A stretch of DNA of 64,000 nucleotides from contig CP074381.1 of NCBI GenBank assembly GCA_022041995.1, forward strand, positions 434,001-498,000. The letters are read 5' to 3'. Within the stretch, counting starts at the first letter, position 1. Every line of letters starts with the position of its first letter. The stretch is from Cupriavidus necator. GTDB lineage: Bacteria; Pseudomonadota; Gammaproteobacteria; Burkholderiales; Burkholderiaceae. The notes under the pieces were generated by a model. The model saw only the letters and a list, made by a program, of their open reading frames with translations. It searched no databases and was not told the origin of the DNA. Below, in pieces: positions 8,370 to 17,618 of this stretch. A program made the position numbers and the translations under genes.

Positions 8370-10322
8370 ATGCTGAAGGGAGTATATCTGCAGCGTGCCG
8401 GCCGGGCCGCCTGGATCGCGTTGGCATGTGCACTGCTTGTCACGCCCGTCCATGCGCAGAAGCGCCCGCAGGCGGTGTCGCGCCCGCAGGCGGCGGTGAT
8501 CCCGAGCGATCCCGACGAGGCCTTCGCCGCGCTGCGCGACGCCGCGCGCAAGAACGACGCGGAGCGTGCCTACGCGATCTCGGCCACGCTGGTGGACTAC
8601 CCGGTCCCGTCCTATGTCGAGTACTTCCGCATCAAGCCGCAGCTGTTCGACGCCAGCGGCCTGGCGCGCATCGATGCGCCCGACGACCAGGTGCGCGTGT
8701 TCCTGCAGCGCTACAAGGGCGACGCCATTGCCGACCGCATGCGCAATGACTGGCTGCTGGTGCTGGGCAAGAAGCGCGACTGGGCCAATTTCGATGTCGA
8801 ATATCCGCAGTTCGCGCTCAAGGACGATACCCAGGTCGAGTGCTATGCGCTGCTGTCGCGCGCGCTCAAGGGCCAGAACGTGGCCGCCGATGCGCGCAAT
8901 GTGCTGAGCGACCCCAAGTACTACGGCGAAGGCTGTGTCGACCTGATCGGCTACCTGGCGCAAGGCCAGCAGATCCAGCGCAGCGATGTCGCCTACCAGG
9001 CGCGGCTGGCGCTGGAGCAGAACTATGTCACGCTGGCCGGCAAGATCGCCGCGCTGGTGCCCGACGCGCGCGCGGATGGCGATACGCTGGCCACCGTCGT
9101 CAAGATGGCGCGCAACGACCCGTTGCAGGCGGTGGCCTACCTCGACACGGCCCAGGGTACGCTGTCGCGCGACGAGCAGGGCGCGGCCTGGGGCGTGATC
9201 GGCCAGTTCGCGGCCAAGAAGCTGCTGCCCGATGCGGCCGGCTACTACCGCCGCCAGATGGACCTGGGCGGCAACCAGTGGCTCTCCGATGACACGCAGG
9301 AATGGCGCGTGCGCGCCGCGCTGCGCCAGGGCGACTGGAAGCAGGTGCGCCAGGCGGTGGAGCTGATGCGCCCCGAACTGCGCGCCAAGGACCCGGCCTG
9401 GATCTACTGGTATGGCCGCGCGCTCAAGGCCGACGGCCGCGATACCGAGGCCCAGCAGAACTTCCAGCAGATCGCCGGCCAGTTCAACTTCTACGGCCAG
9501 CTGGCCAGCGAAGAGCTGGGCAACCGCATCACGCTGCCGGCACGCACCACCGTCAGCGACGCCGAGACCATGGCCATGCGCACGCGCCCCGGTTTTCAGC
9601 GGGCGCAGAAGTTCTACGCTATGAACCTGCGCTTCGAAGGCAACCGCGAGTGGAACTGGGAACTGCGCAATATGAGCGACCGCGAGCTGCTGGCCGCGGC
9701 CGAGTATGCGCGCCGCCTGGAGCTGCTGGACCGCACCGTCAATTCCGCCGACCGCACCCGCAACGAACATGATTTCACGCTGCGGTTCCTGATGCCGTAC
9801 CGCGACATCATGCAGCGTGCCACCGACGATGTCGGCCTGGACATGGCATGGGTCTACGGCCTGATCCGCCAGGAATCGCGCTTCCTCATGAGCGCGCGCT
9901 CGTCGGCGGGCGCACATGGCCTGATGCAGGTGATGCCGGCCACGGCCAGGTACGTCGCGCGCAAGATAGGCATGAACGACTTTTCGCCGTCGATGATGGC
10001 CGATCCCAATATCAACATCCTGCTTGGCACCAATTACCTGAGCATGGTGCTGACCGACCTGGACAGCTCGTGGACGCTGGCTTCGGCTGCGTACAACGCC
10101 GGCCCGGGCCGGCCCAAGGCCTGGCGCAGCACGCTGGCGCGGCCGGTGGAAGGCGCGATCTTTGCAGAGACCATTCCGTTCAATGAAACGCGCGGCTATG
10201 TGAAGAATGTGCTTTCCAACGCCACGTACTATGCTGCATTGATGAGTGGCCGGCCGCAGTCGCTGAAATCGCGCCTGGGCATGGTCGCGCCGTCGCCGGT
10301 GACCACTACCAGCCTGCCCTGA
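8370..10322 (+). CDS. Soluble lytic murein transglycosylase (Slt family)
   Basis: A periplasmic enzyme that cleaves peptidoglycan glycan strands to form 1,6-anhydro-muropeptides. The signal peptide covers about the first 30 residues and ends VTPVHAQ. A long alpha-superhelical region follows, and the catalytic GH23 domain is at the C-terminus. The catalytic Glu lies in GLIRQESRF, around residue 502, followed by SSAGAHGLMQVMPATA and SAAYNAGPGRPKAWR. I chose the ATG at 8370 because it gives an immediate signal peptide and has AAGGAAG upstream. The length of 650 residues fits Slt70-like proteins. Confidence 0.95.
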   Translation: MLKGVYLQRAGRAAWIALACALLVTPVHAQKRPQAVSRPQAAVIPSDPDEAFAALRDAARKNDAERAYAISATLVDYPVPSYVEYFRIKPQLFDASGLARIDAPDDQVRVFLQRYKGDAIADRMRNDWLLVLGKKRDWANFDVEYPQFALKDDTQVECYALLSRALKGQNVAADARNVLSDPKYYGEGCVDLIGYLAQGQQIQRSDVAYQARLALEQNYVTLAGKIAALVPDARADGDTLATVVKMARNDPLQAVAYLDTAQGTLSRDEQGAAWGVIGQFAAKKLLPDAAGYYRRQMDLGGNQWLSDDTQEWRVRAALRQGDWKQVRQAVELMRPELRAKDPAWIYWYGRALKADGRDTEAQQNFQQIAGQFNFYGQLASEELGNRITLPARTTVSDAETMAMRTRPGFQRAQKFYAMNLRFEGNREWNWELRNMSDRELLAAAEYARRLELLDRTVNSADRTRNEHDFTLRFLMPYRDIMQRATDDVGLDMAWVYGLIRQESRFLMSARSSAGAHGLMQVMPATARYVARKIGMNDFSPSMMADPNINILLGTNYLSMVLTDLDSSWTLASAAYNAGPGRPKAWRSTLARPVEGAIFAETIPFNETRGYVKNVLSNATYYAALMSGRPQSLKSRLGMVAPSPVTTTSLP

Positions 10323-10425
10323 AGTCGCCCCTTTTGGCGCGGGCAAGACGGGCCCTGCCGGGATAACACGGCGGCCCGGGGCTGGCCCGGGTGCCGCGGC
10401 GTGCAGTTTTCGGCACGGAGGCATC

Positions 10426-11448
10426 ATGCAGACCAGCAACGTCCTCGTTATCGGTGGCGCCGGCTTTATCGGCAGCCATCTCGTTTCGCGCCTGGCCGGG
10501 GCCGCCTCGGCCTCGGGCGCGCCGCTGGAACCCGGCGCCAACCCCGATTCCCCCATCGCCCCGGATCGCATCATCGTCGGCGCGCGCAATATCGAGCACG
10601 CGCAGCACCTGCTGCTGTTGCCGCGCGTAGAGGTGGCAGAGCTGGGCCTGGCCGACAATGCCGCGCTGGACGATGCTATCGGCTCGCTGGGCGTGGATGG
10701 CATCGTCGTCAACCTGGTGGGCGTGCTGCACGGCGAGCGCGCCGACCCCTACGGCGAAGCCTTTGCCAGCGCGCATGTGGAGATGGTGCGGCAGATTGCG
10801 GCGTCGTGCCTGTCCACCGGCGTGCGCCGGCTGTTGCATATGAGCGCGCTGGGCGCGGACAGCAACGGGCCGTCGATGTACCTGCGCAGCAAAGGCGACG
10901 GCGAGCGCGTCGTGCGCGCCAGCGGGCTGGACTGGACCATCTTCCGGCCCTCGGTGGTGTTCGGCCCCGACGACCATTTCCTGAACCTGTTCGCCCACAT
11001 GCAACAGATGGCCCCGGTGGTGCCGCTGGCGTGCGCGCATGCGCGCTTCCAGCCTGTATTCGTGCAGGATGTGGTGCAGGCCTACCTGAATGCCATGGTG
11101 AACCCGGCCACGATCGGCCACGGCTATGAGCTGGGCGGCCCGCAGGTCTACACGCTGGAAGAGCTGGTGCGCTTTGCCGGCCGCGCGTCCGGGCATCCGC
11201 GCCCGGTGATCGCGCTGCCCGATGCGCTGGCACGGGTGCAGGCCAGCATCATGGAGCATATGCCGGGCGAACCGATGCTGTCGCGCGACAACCTCGACTC
11301 GATGCAGCTCGACAATGTGCTGGAACACCCGATCGCACCCGAACTGAACCTGCATCCGGCCAGCCTGGAGTCGATCATGACCGACGCGCTGGCCGGGCGC
11401 AACCGCGATACCACGCTGACCCATATGCGCGCGAGCGTGCACCGCTGA
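10426..11448 (+). CDS. Complex I NDUFA9-like NAD(P)-binding protein
   Basis: An atypical short-chain dehydrogenase with the N-terminal Rossmann motif VIGGAGFIGSHLVSRL and the segments VNLVGVL and GVRRLLHMSALGAD, as in the NDUFA9-like family. In eukaryotes this family is an accessory subunit of complex I. In Betaproteobacteria the role is unclear. The usual SDR catalytic YxxxK is replaced by SMYLRSKGDGE, which keeps Y and K. GGAGGCATC precedes the ATG. Confidence 0.85.
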   Translation: MQTSNVLVIGGAGFIGSHLVSRLAGAASASGAPLEPGANPDSPIAPDRIIVGARNIEHAQHLLLLPRVEVAELGLADNAALDDAIGSLGVDGIVVNLVGVLHGERADPYGEAFASAHVEMVRQIAASCLSTGVRRLLHMSALGADSNGPSMYLRSKGDGERVVRASGLDWTIFRPSVVFGPDDHFLNLFAHMQQMAPVVPLACAHARFQPVFVQDVVQAYLNAMVNPATIGHGYELGGPQVYTLEELVRFAGRASGHPRPVIALPDALARVQASIMEHMPGEPMLSRDNLDSMQLDNVLEHPIAPELNLHPASLESIMTDALAGRNRDTTLTHMRASVHR

Positions 11449-11646
11449 AGGGCCCGGCAGCCCGGTGCGCCCATCGATGCGCCCTATGTGACCGGATTTC
11501 ATATCGGTTGCTAGCGCAATTCACTTTGACGCGGGCGGCCGCACTGGCAGAATGACCAGTCCGGCGCGCGGCCGCCACGCCGTCCTGCAGGCCGCAGGCG
11601 CCGCGCCTGCGCCGTCTCCCTCCGTTTCCTCCCCCAAGGACCCACG

Positions 11647-12345
11647 ATGAAGCTCGTCATCGGCAACAAGAACTATTCCTCCTGGTCGCTGCGCCCGTGG
11701 CTGTTGCTGCGCCAGGCCGGCATTGATTTCGAAGAAGTGCAGGTGCGCCTGTTCACCGGCAGCTTCGCCGCCGAGATCGCGCGCTACTCGCCCGCGGGCA
11801 AGGTGCCGGCGCTGGTCGATGGCGAGGTCACGGTGTGGGATTCGCTGGCGATCTCCGAATACCTGGCCGAGCGCTTCCCGGAAAAGCACCTGTGGCCGGC
11901 CGACCGCGCCCAGCGCGCGGTGGCGCGCGCCGTCTGCGCCGAGATGCATTCGGGCTTCGGCAACCTGCGCAGCCAGTTGCCGATGAATGTGACCGCGGTG
12001 CTGCCCGGGCGCGGCTGGAACGTGGCCGTGCAGCGCGACGTGGAGCGCATCGCCGCGATCTGGGAAGGGCTGCGCAAGCAGCACGGCGCGAGCGGGCCGT
12101 TCCTGTTCGGCGAGTTCACCGTGGCCGACGCGTTCTTTGCGCCGGTGGTGAGCCGCTTTGCCACCTATGGCATCCACCTGCCCGATGAAGCCGGGGACGC
12201 CAAGGCCTATGCCGACTTCATGCTGGCGCTGCCGGCAATGCAGCAATGGATTGCCGGCGCACGCGAGGAACGCGACTTCCTGGCCGACGACGAACCCTAT
12301 CGGCTGGTCCCTGACCGTCCCGATGCGATAATCATCAACCACTAG
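11647..12345 (+). CDS. Glutathione S-transferase family protein
   Basis: A soluble 232-residue protein with an N-terminal thioredoxin-like domain, KLVIGNKNYSSWSLRPWLLL, in which SSWS replaces the usual active-site stretch. The glutathione-binding segment GKVPALVDGEVTVWDSLAI follows, then an all-helical C-domain containing GPFLFGEFTVADAFFAPVV. The conjugated substrate is unknown. GGACCCACG lies upstream of the ATG. Confidence 0.92.
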   Translation: MKLVIGNKNYSSWSLRPWLLLRQAGIDFEEVQVRLFTGSFAAEIARYSPAGKVPALVDGEVTVWDSLAISEYLAERFPEKHLWPADRAQRAVARAVCAEMHSGFGNLRSQLPMNVTAVLPGRGWNVAVQRDVERIAAIWEGLRKQHGASGPFLFGEFTVADAFFAPVVSRFATYGIHLPDEAGDAKAYADFMLALPAMQQWIAGAREERDFLADDEPYRLVPDRPDAIIINH

Positions 12346-12401
12346 AAATACCGCCGGCGCCGGGCACCTGCCCGGCGCCGCCCCATGACGAGGCCACAAC
12401 G

Positions 12402-13637
12402 ATGCAGGTGTATGCCGTCGGCGGCGCGATCCGCGACGAACTGCTGGGCAAGCCCAGCCAGGACCGCGACTACGTGGTCGTTGGCGCGACTCCGGCGCAG
12501 ATGGAGGCCGCAGGCTTTCGCCCGGTGGGCAAGGATTTCCCGGTCTTCCTGCATCCGCGCACCCAGGAGGAGTACGCGCTGGCCCGCACCGAGCGCAAGA
12601 CCGCGATGGGCTACAAGGGCTTTGCCTTCTACTGCGAGCCCGATGTCACGCTTGAGGACGACCTGGTCCGGCGCGACCTGACCATCAACGCGATGGCGCG
12701 CGCCGTCGATGCCGACGGCAACCTGGCCGGTCCCGTGATCGATCCGCACGGCGGCCAGCGCGACCTGGCCGCGCGCTTGTTCCGCCATGTTTCCGACGCC
12801 TTTGCCGAAGACCCGGTGCGCATCCTGCGGCTGGCGCGCTTTGCCGCGCGCTTCCAGGACTTCACCGTTGCCGCCGAGACCATGCGCCTGATGCGCGAGA
12901 TGGTGGCCGCGGGCGAGGTGGATGCCCTGGTCCCCGAGCGCGTCTGGCAGGAACTGGCGCGCGGGCTGATGGAGGCGCGCCCGTCGCGTATGTTTGAGGT
13001 GCTGCGCGAATGCGGCGCGCTGGCGCGGCTGCTGCCCGAGCTGGACCGGCTGTGGGGCGTGCCGCAGCGCGCGGACTACCACCCCGAGGTCGATACCGGC
13101 GTGCACGTGATGATGGTGATCGACTGCGCCGCGGCGCTGGGCGCGCCGCTGCCGGTGCGCTTTGCCGCGCTGGTGCATGACCTGGGCAAGGGCACCACGC
13201 CCGAGGACGTGCTGCCGCGCCATACCGGCCACGAGATGCGCAGCGTCAGGCTGCTGGAAGCCGTCTGCTTGCGGCTGCGCGTACCCAACGACTGCCGCGA
13301 CCTGGCGGTGGTGGTGGCGCGCGAGCACGGCAATATCCACCGCTCGCTGGAATTCAGCGCGGCAGCCGTGGTGCGCCTGCTCGAACGCTGCGATGCGCTG
13401 CGCAAGCCGGCCCGCTTTGCCGAAGCACTGCAGGCCTGTGAGGCCGACATGCGCGGACGCAAGGGCTTTGAGGCGCGCGAGTATCCCCAGGCGGCGCGCT
13501 TGCTGGCTGCGCTGGGCGCAGCGGCGGCCGTCGACGCCGGCGCCATCGCGCGCGCATGCGGCGACGAGGTCAGCCAGATCCGCGACCGCATTCATGCGGC
13601 GCGCGTGGCGGCGGTGGCGCAGCGGCTCGGTAGCTAG
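12402..13637 (+). CDS. cca: Multifunctional CCA-adding enzyme
   Basis: This enzyme adds or repairs the CCA end of tRNAs. The nucleotidyltransferase head is clear: YAVGGAIRDELLGKPSQDRD with the DxD metal site, then EEYALARTERKT and LEDDLVRRDLTINAMA. The HD phosphohydrolase part follows (ALVHDLGKGTTPED, HTGHEMRS), as in the E. coli-type enzyme that also has phosphatase and phosphodiesterase activity. At 411 residues it has the full length. Its stop overlaps the stop of the convergent UspA gene by four bases. Confidence 0.97.
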   Translation: MQVYAVGGAIRDELLGKPSQDRDYVVVGATPAQMEAAGFRPVGKDFPVFLHPRTQEEYALARTERKTAMGYKGFAFYCEPDVTLEDDLVRRDLTINAMARAVDADGNLAGPVIDPHGGQRDLAARLFRHVSDAFAEDPVRILRLARFAARFQDFTVAAETMRLMREMVAAGEVDALVPERVWQELARGLMEARPSRMFEVLRECGALARLLPELDRLWGVPQRADYHPEVDTGVHVMMVIDCAAALGAPLPVRFAALVHDLGKGTTPEDVLPRHTGHEMRSVRLLEAVCLRLRVPNDCRDLAVVVAREHGNIHRSLEFSAAAVVRLLERCDALRKPARFAEALQACEADMRGRKGFEAREYPQAARLLAALGAAAAVDAGAIARACGDEVSQIRDRIHAARVAAVAQRLGS

Positions 13638-14071
13638 CGATAGACCAGCACCGGAATCTTCGAATGCGTCAGCACCTTGTGCGTTTCGCTGCCGAGGACC
13701 AGTGCCTGCACGCCGCGCCGCCCGTGCGATGCCATCACGATCAGGTCGCAGCCCCTGGCCCCGGCCGTATCGATGATGGCCTCGTAGACGTGGTCGCGGG
13801 TGACGCAGGTGGTTTCACACATCACGCCCGCCGCGGCTGATTCCTCTGCGATCCTTGCCAGGTATGCCTCGGCATGGCCGTACACCTCTTTCATGTAGCG
13901 CTCCGCGACTTCGCGCCGCATGGCGCTTTGCAGGCGCAACACGTCATAGTGGGTCACGACCTGGACCGCCGTGATGCTGGCGTGCATTGCCTGGGCCAGC
14001 GCGATGGCTTTGCGGTAAGTCGCCTCGGACAGCTCCGAGCCGTCGACCGCAAGCAGCATATGCTTGAACAT
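13634..14071 (-). CDS. Universal stress protein UspA family
   Basis: A 145-residue single-domain Usp. It begins MFKHMLLAVDGSELSEATYRKAI, and the ATP-binding signature near the C-terminus reads LIVMASHGRRGVQALVLGSETHKVL, matching the G-2x-G-9x-G(S/T) pattern. It lies 42 bases downstream of the Liv-type ABC operon on the same strand and may be its last gene. The ligand and role are unknown. Confidence 0.9.
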   Translation of the reverse strand: MFKHMLLAVDGSELSEATYRKAIALAQAMHASITAVQVVTHYDVLRLQSAMRREVAERYMKEVYGHAEAYLARIAEESAAAGVMCETTCVTRDHVYEAIIDTAGARGCDLIVMASHGRRGVQALVLGSETHKVLTHSKIPVLVYR

Positions 14072-14113
14072 TTAAGTCTCCTTGCAAACCGGGTGCCAGC
14101 CATCCGGTCCGGG

Positions 14114-14947
14114 TCAGGCACCGAGAAACAGCCGGCCGACCTCCGGGTCCCGGCTCAGTTCGCCGCCACTGCCGGCCATGGCCAGCTGCCCGGCCACCAG
14201 GACATAGCCGAGGTCGGCGAACGCTAGCCCTTTGCGGGCGTTCTGCTCGACCAGGATGATGGTCTTGCCCTCATCCTGCTGCAGATGGCGCAGGAGTTCG
14301 AACACCAAATCGACATAGCGCGGCTCCAGCCCGATCGAGGGCTCGTCGACCAGCAGCACGGCGGGATCCATCATCAGCGCGCGCGAGATTTCCAGCAGCC
14401 TGCGCTCGCCGCCGGAGAGCACGCTGGCGCGCTGGCCGCGCCGTTGCGCAAGCGCGCCGTGGCGCTGGAAGATGCGCTCGGCCGCCGCCGCGGCGTCGCG
14501 CGGGTGCCGCATCAGGTAGCCGCCCATCAGCAGGTTTTCTTCGACCGTCATGTCGGGGAAGATCGAACTCTCCTGCAGCACATAGGCCACGCCTGCCTGC
14601 CGCAGCTTCTGCTCGGCGCGCAGGTGGGTGACCGGCGCGCCGGCCACGGTGATGGTCCCCGACATGACCCGGGCCAGGCCGTAGATGGCGCGCAGCACGG
14701 TGGACTTGCCCGCGCCGTTCGGGCCGATCAGGCACAGCGAACCGCTGCGCGCCACGCGCAGGCTGAAGCCGTGCAGGATCTCCATGCCGCCATAGCCGGC
14801 GACCAGGTTATCCACGGCGACCATCGGTGTGCCGCCGGCCAGCTGCTCGAGTTGCGCGGCGGTTGGCCGGGGGCGCGAGAGGGCGGCGGCGAGCGTGGCG
14901 GCAGGCGCGTGGGCAGCCGGCTGGGCCGCGGTGTGCGCGCTGATCAT
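14114..14947 (-). CDS. LivF-type ABC transporter ATPase
   Basis: One of two ATPases of a branched-chain-amino-acid-type (HAAT) importer. It shows Walker A GPNGAGKSTVL, signature LSGGERRLLEISRALM and Walker B VLLVDEPSIGLEP. An unusual 40-residue Ala/Pro-rich N-terminal extension precedes the ABC domain; a start at a later Met (PMVAVDNLVAGYGG) is possible. The start overlaps the stop of the LivG-type gene as ATGA. Confidence 0.93.
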   Translation of the reverse strand: MISAHTAAQPAAHAPAATLAAALSRPRPTAAQLEQLAGGTPMVAVDNLVAGYGGMEILHGFSLRVARSGSLCLIGPNGAGKSTVLRAIYGLARVMSGTITVAGAPVTHLRAEQKLRQAGVAYVLQESSIFPDMTVEENLLMGGYLMRHPRDAAAAAERIFQRHGALAQRRGQRASVLSGGERRLLEISRALMMDPAVLLVDEPSIGLEPRYVDLVFELLRHLQQDEGKTIILVEQNARKGLAFADLGYVLVAGQLAMAGSGGELSRDPEVGRLFLGA

Positions 14948-15690
14948 GGTTGTCCTCCCAGGTAGGCCTCGACCACTGCGCGGTTGGCGGTGATCTGGGC
15001 CGGCGATCCCTGCGCCAGCACCTCACCATGCGCCAGGCAATAGATGTGGCCGGCCAGCTGCATCATCACCCGCATATTGTGTTCGATCACCAGCAGGGTG
15101 ATGCCGAGCCGCGCGTTGATGTCCGTGAGCAGCGCGATCAGGCTGTCGATCATCACCGGGTTCACGCCGGCGGTCGGCTCATCGAGCAGCAGCAGCCTGG
15201 GCTCGTTCATCAGGGCCATGCAGATCTCGAGCAGCTTCTGCTGCCCGAATGACAGATCGGCGCCGCGCTGGTCCGCGTGACCCTGCAGCCCGGCCATGCG
15301 CAGGATCTTCCGGGCCCGCTCCGTCACTGCCGGCGACTGCCGCGTGCACATGGCGGCGAGTCCTTCATGCACATGGGGCACGCTGACCTGCAGGTTCTGC
15401 AGGCAGCTCATCTTGCCGAACACCCGCGTCTGCTGGAAGGTGCGCACCAGGCCCAGGCGCGCGATCGCAGGAACGCGCAGCCGCGAGATCTCGCGCCCGT
15501 CGAACGCGATCGATCCGCCGTCGATCGGGTGGTAGCCGACGATGGAATTGAACAGGGTCGTCTTGCCCGAACCGTTCGGCCCGATCAGGCCGACGATGCT
15601 GCCGTGCGGCACCTGCAGGAAGATCTCATGGTTGGCGACGACACCGCCGAAGCGCTTGGTGACGCCGCGCACCGCAAGCAGGTCGGTCAT
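14944..15690 (-). CDS. LivG-type ABC transporter ATPase
   Basis: The second ATPase of the importer, 248 residues. Walker A is GPNGSGKTTLFNSIVG, the signature region is LSFGQQKLLEICMALM, and Walker B is LLLLDEPTAGVNP, followed by LLVIEHNMRVMM. The FGQQK form of the signature is typical of LivG rather than LivF. It overlaps the genes on both sides by four bases, indicating tight translational coupling. Confidence 0.94.
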   Translation of the reverse strand: MTDLLAVRGVTKRFGGVVANHEIFLQVPHGSIVGLIGPNGSGKTTLFNSIVGYHPIDGGSIAFDGREISRLRVPAIARLGLVRTFQQTRVFGKMSCLQNLQVSVPHVHEGLAAMCTRQSPAVTERARKILRMAGLQGHADQRGADLSFGQQKLLEICMALMNEPRLLLLDEPTAGVNPVMIDSLIALLTDINARLGITLLVIEHNMRVMMQLAGHIYCLAHGEVLAQGSPAQITANRAVVEAYLGGQP

Positions 15691-16700
15691 GGCGTGGCAC
15701 TCCCCGTGATGCGGCGGCGGTTTGCGCTGGTCTCACGCAGCCAGCCCATGATGCCGGTCGGGAACAGCACCACGATGAGCACGATCAGCACGCCCAGCGC
15801 AACGCGCTGCCAGTTCAGCAGGTAAGTCCAGAACAGCTCCTGGGTCAGGTGGAACAGCGCGGCGCCAATCACCGGCCCCCACAGCGTGCCCTTGCCGCCC
15901 AGGATTGCCATCACCACCATCCACACGCCGAAGGTGGCGCCGGCAAAGGCCAGCTCGCGCGGATCGATGAAGCCCACCAGGTTGCCCGTCAGGGCGCCCG
16001 CCATGCCGAGGAAGACGGCGCAGACGCACCAGGCCAGGATCTTGTAGCGCGTGGTGTGCAGGCCGAGCGCCTCGGCCTTGTCCTCGTCGTCGCGGATGGC
16101 ATTGAGCGCGAGGCCGAATGGCCGCGCATAGAGCCAGCGCAGCGACAGCAGGGTCAGCACGGCCAGCGCCAGCATCGCGTAGTAGAAGAACGGCTCGCGG
16201 CTGCCGGCGGCACCCGGGAACAGCGGCAGCGTCATGCCCGAGCCCGCGCCGATGAAATCCCAGCCGGCGGCGGCATCGGCGAAGGCGATGCCCAGGCCCA
16301 GCGTGCCGATGGCGAAGTAGTGGCCGCGCAAGCCCAGCATGGCCGGGCCCAGCGCCAGCGCCGCAGCCACGGCCGCCAGCGCCGCCAGGCCGGTACCTGC
16401 CGCGAGGCCGGCGAAGTAGCCCAGCCCGAAGTCGCGCTGCGCCACCGCGCAGACATAGGCGCCCACGCCGAAGAACACGATGTTGCCGAAGGAGTTGTAG
16501 CCCATCTGCCCGCCCATCACATCCCACGTCAGCGCGAACAGCACCATCAGCCAGAGAAAGGTCAGTTGCGTGGTGATGCCGCCGAACAGCCACGGCGCGA
16601 TCAGCGCGCCCAGGCTGCCCGCGAGCAGCGCCAGCCAGGCCGCCGTGGCAGCCGGGGCATCCGATTCCGGCCGGTGCGCGCCGTGCCGGTGCGGGTTCAT
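15687..16700 (-). CDS. LivM-type ABC transporter permease
   Basis: A 337-residue membrane permease with about nine hydrophobic segments and the conserved LivM motifs MGYNSFGNIVFFGVGAYV and YFAIGTLGLGIAF. The coupling-helix region AIRDDEDKAEALGLHTTRYK is present, as is FGVWMVVMAILGGKGTLWG. The frame is open much further upstream inside the LivH gene, but the ATG at 16700 overlaps the LivH stop as ATGA and gives the family length. Confidence 0.93.
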   Translation of the reverse strand: MNPHRHGAHRPESDAPAATAAWLALLAGSLGALIAPWLFGGITTQLTFLWLMVLFALTWDVMGGQMGYNSFGNIVFFGVGAYVCAVAQRDFGLGYFAGLAAGTGLAALAAVAAALALGPAMLGLRGHYFAIGTLGLGIAFADAAAGWDFIGAGSGMTLPLFPGAAGSREPFFYYAMLALAVLTLLSLRWLYARPFGLALNAIRDDEDKAEALGLHTTRYKILAWCVCAVFLGMAGALTGNLVGFIDPRELAFAGATFGVWMVVMAILGGKGTLWGPVIGAALFHLTQELFWTYLLNWQRVALGVLIVLIVVLFPTGIMGWLRETSANRRRITGSATP

Positions 16701-17593
16701 CGCAGGTAGCCGCGCCGCCGGCGCAGCATCAGGTTGCGGCTCACCAGGATCGCCACCAGCAGGGCATAGAGGAAGGCAGTCTGGTATTCGGTGCCGAGCA
16801 GGAAGCCGGCATAGTTCTCGGCAATGCCCAGCCCGCCCCCCGCGCCGAGCACCGGCAGCATGCTGCCCAGCCCGGCCACCACCACGATCATGAAGGCGCG
16901 CACGGTATAGGGCAGGCCCAGGTAGGGGTGGATGATCCAGGTCATTGCCACCAGCCCGCCAGCCGCGCCGCAGATGGCGGCATTGAGGGCGAAGGTCGAG
17001 GCGTAGATGCGGTCGGCGTCCACTCCCAGCACACGGGCAGCGCGCGCGTTCTGGGCGGTAGCCCGGATCGCCTGGCCGCGGCGCGAATGCCTGAGGAACA
17101 GCATCAGGCCGGCGCCCAGCGCCAGGGCTGCGGCGAACGCCGCCAGCTTGATCTTCGGCACCACTAGTCCGCTCGGCAGCAACAGGCTGCCAAGTCCCGC
17201 ATCGACCGTGCGCACATTGGCGCCGAAGGCCAGGTTGGCGAGCTGCTGCAGCACGATGCTCAGGCCGAAGGTGGCCAGCACCGAGACAAAGAGATCGCGC
17301 TCGACGAGCCGGAAGATGACGATGCGATAGAGTCCCCAGCCCACGCAGTACATCACCGCCGCGGCAACCGGAACGGCCAGCATCGCGGGCACGCCCTTGC
17401 CGACCAGCCAGATCACGATATAGCCGCCCAGCATCACCAGCTCGCCCTGGGCCACGTTGATGAGGTTCATCACGCCCCATACCAGCGCCATGCCGTAGGC
17501 GGCCAGCGCAAAGATCGCGCCGGCCAGCAGGCCATCCACCACGAGCTGCAGGTTCAGCTCAGGACTCTGGACGAGGACCGCGAGATTGGTCAT
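16697..17593 (-). CDS. LivH-type ABC transporter permease
   Basis: A 298-residue permease. GLLAGAIFALAAYGMALVWGVMNLINVAQGELVMLGGY is the LivH N-terminal signature, seen here as two adjoining segments. The later region FRHSRRGQAIRATAQNARAARVLG holds the EAA-like coupling loop. The ATG at 17593 starts directly before the first membrane segment, 25 bases after the receptor gene's stop. Confidence 0.93.
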   Translation of the reverse strand: MTNLAVLVQSPELNLQLVVDGLLAGAIFALAAYGMALVWGVMNLINVAQGELVMLGGYIVIWLVGKGVPAMLAVPVAAAVMYCVGWGLYRIVIFRLVERDLFVSVLATFGLSIVLQQLANLAFGANVRTVDAGLGSLLLPSGLVVPKIKLAAFAAALALGAGLMLFLRHSRRGQAIRATAQNARAARVLGVDADRIYASTFALNAAICGAAGGLVAMTWIIHPYLGLPYTVRAFMIVVVAGLGSMLPVLGAGGGLGIAENYAGFLLGTEYQTAFLYALLVAILVSRNLMLRRRRGYLR

Positions 17594-17618
17594 CTGCGTC
17601 AGGCCGCGCAGCAGCCCC

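Noticed and set aside
15687..17480. 597-residue fused LivH-LivM protein
   Set aside because: The N-terminal half is an out-of-frame reading of LivH with no hydrophobic helices; the ATG at 16700 gives a normal LivM.
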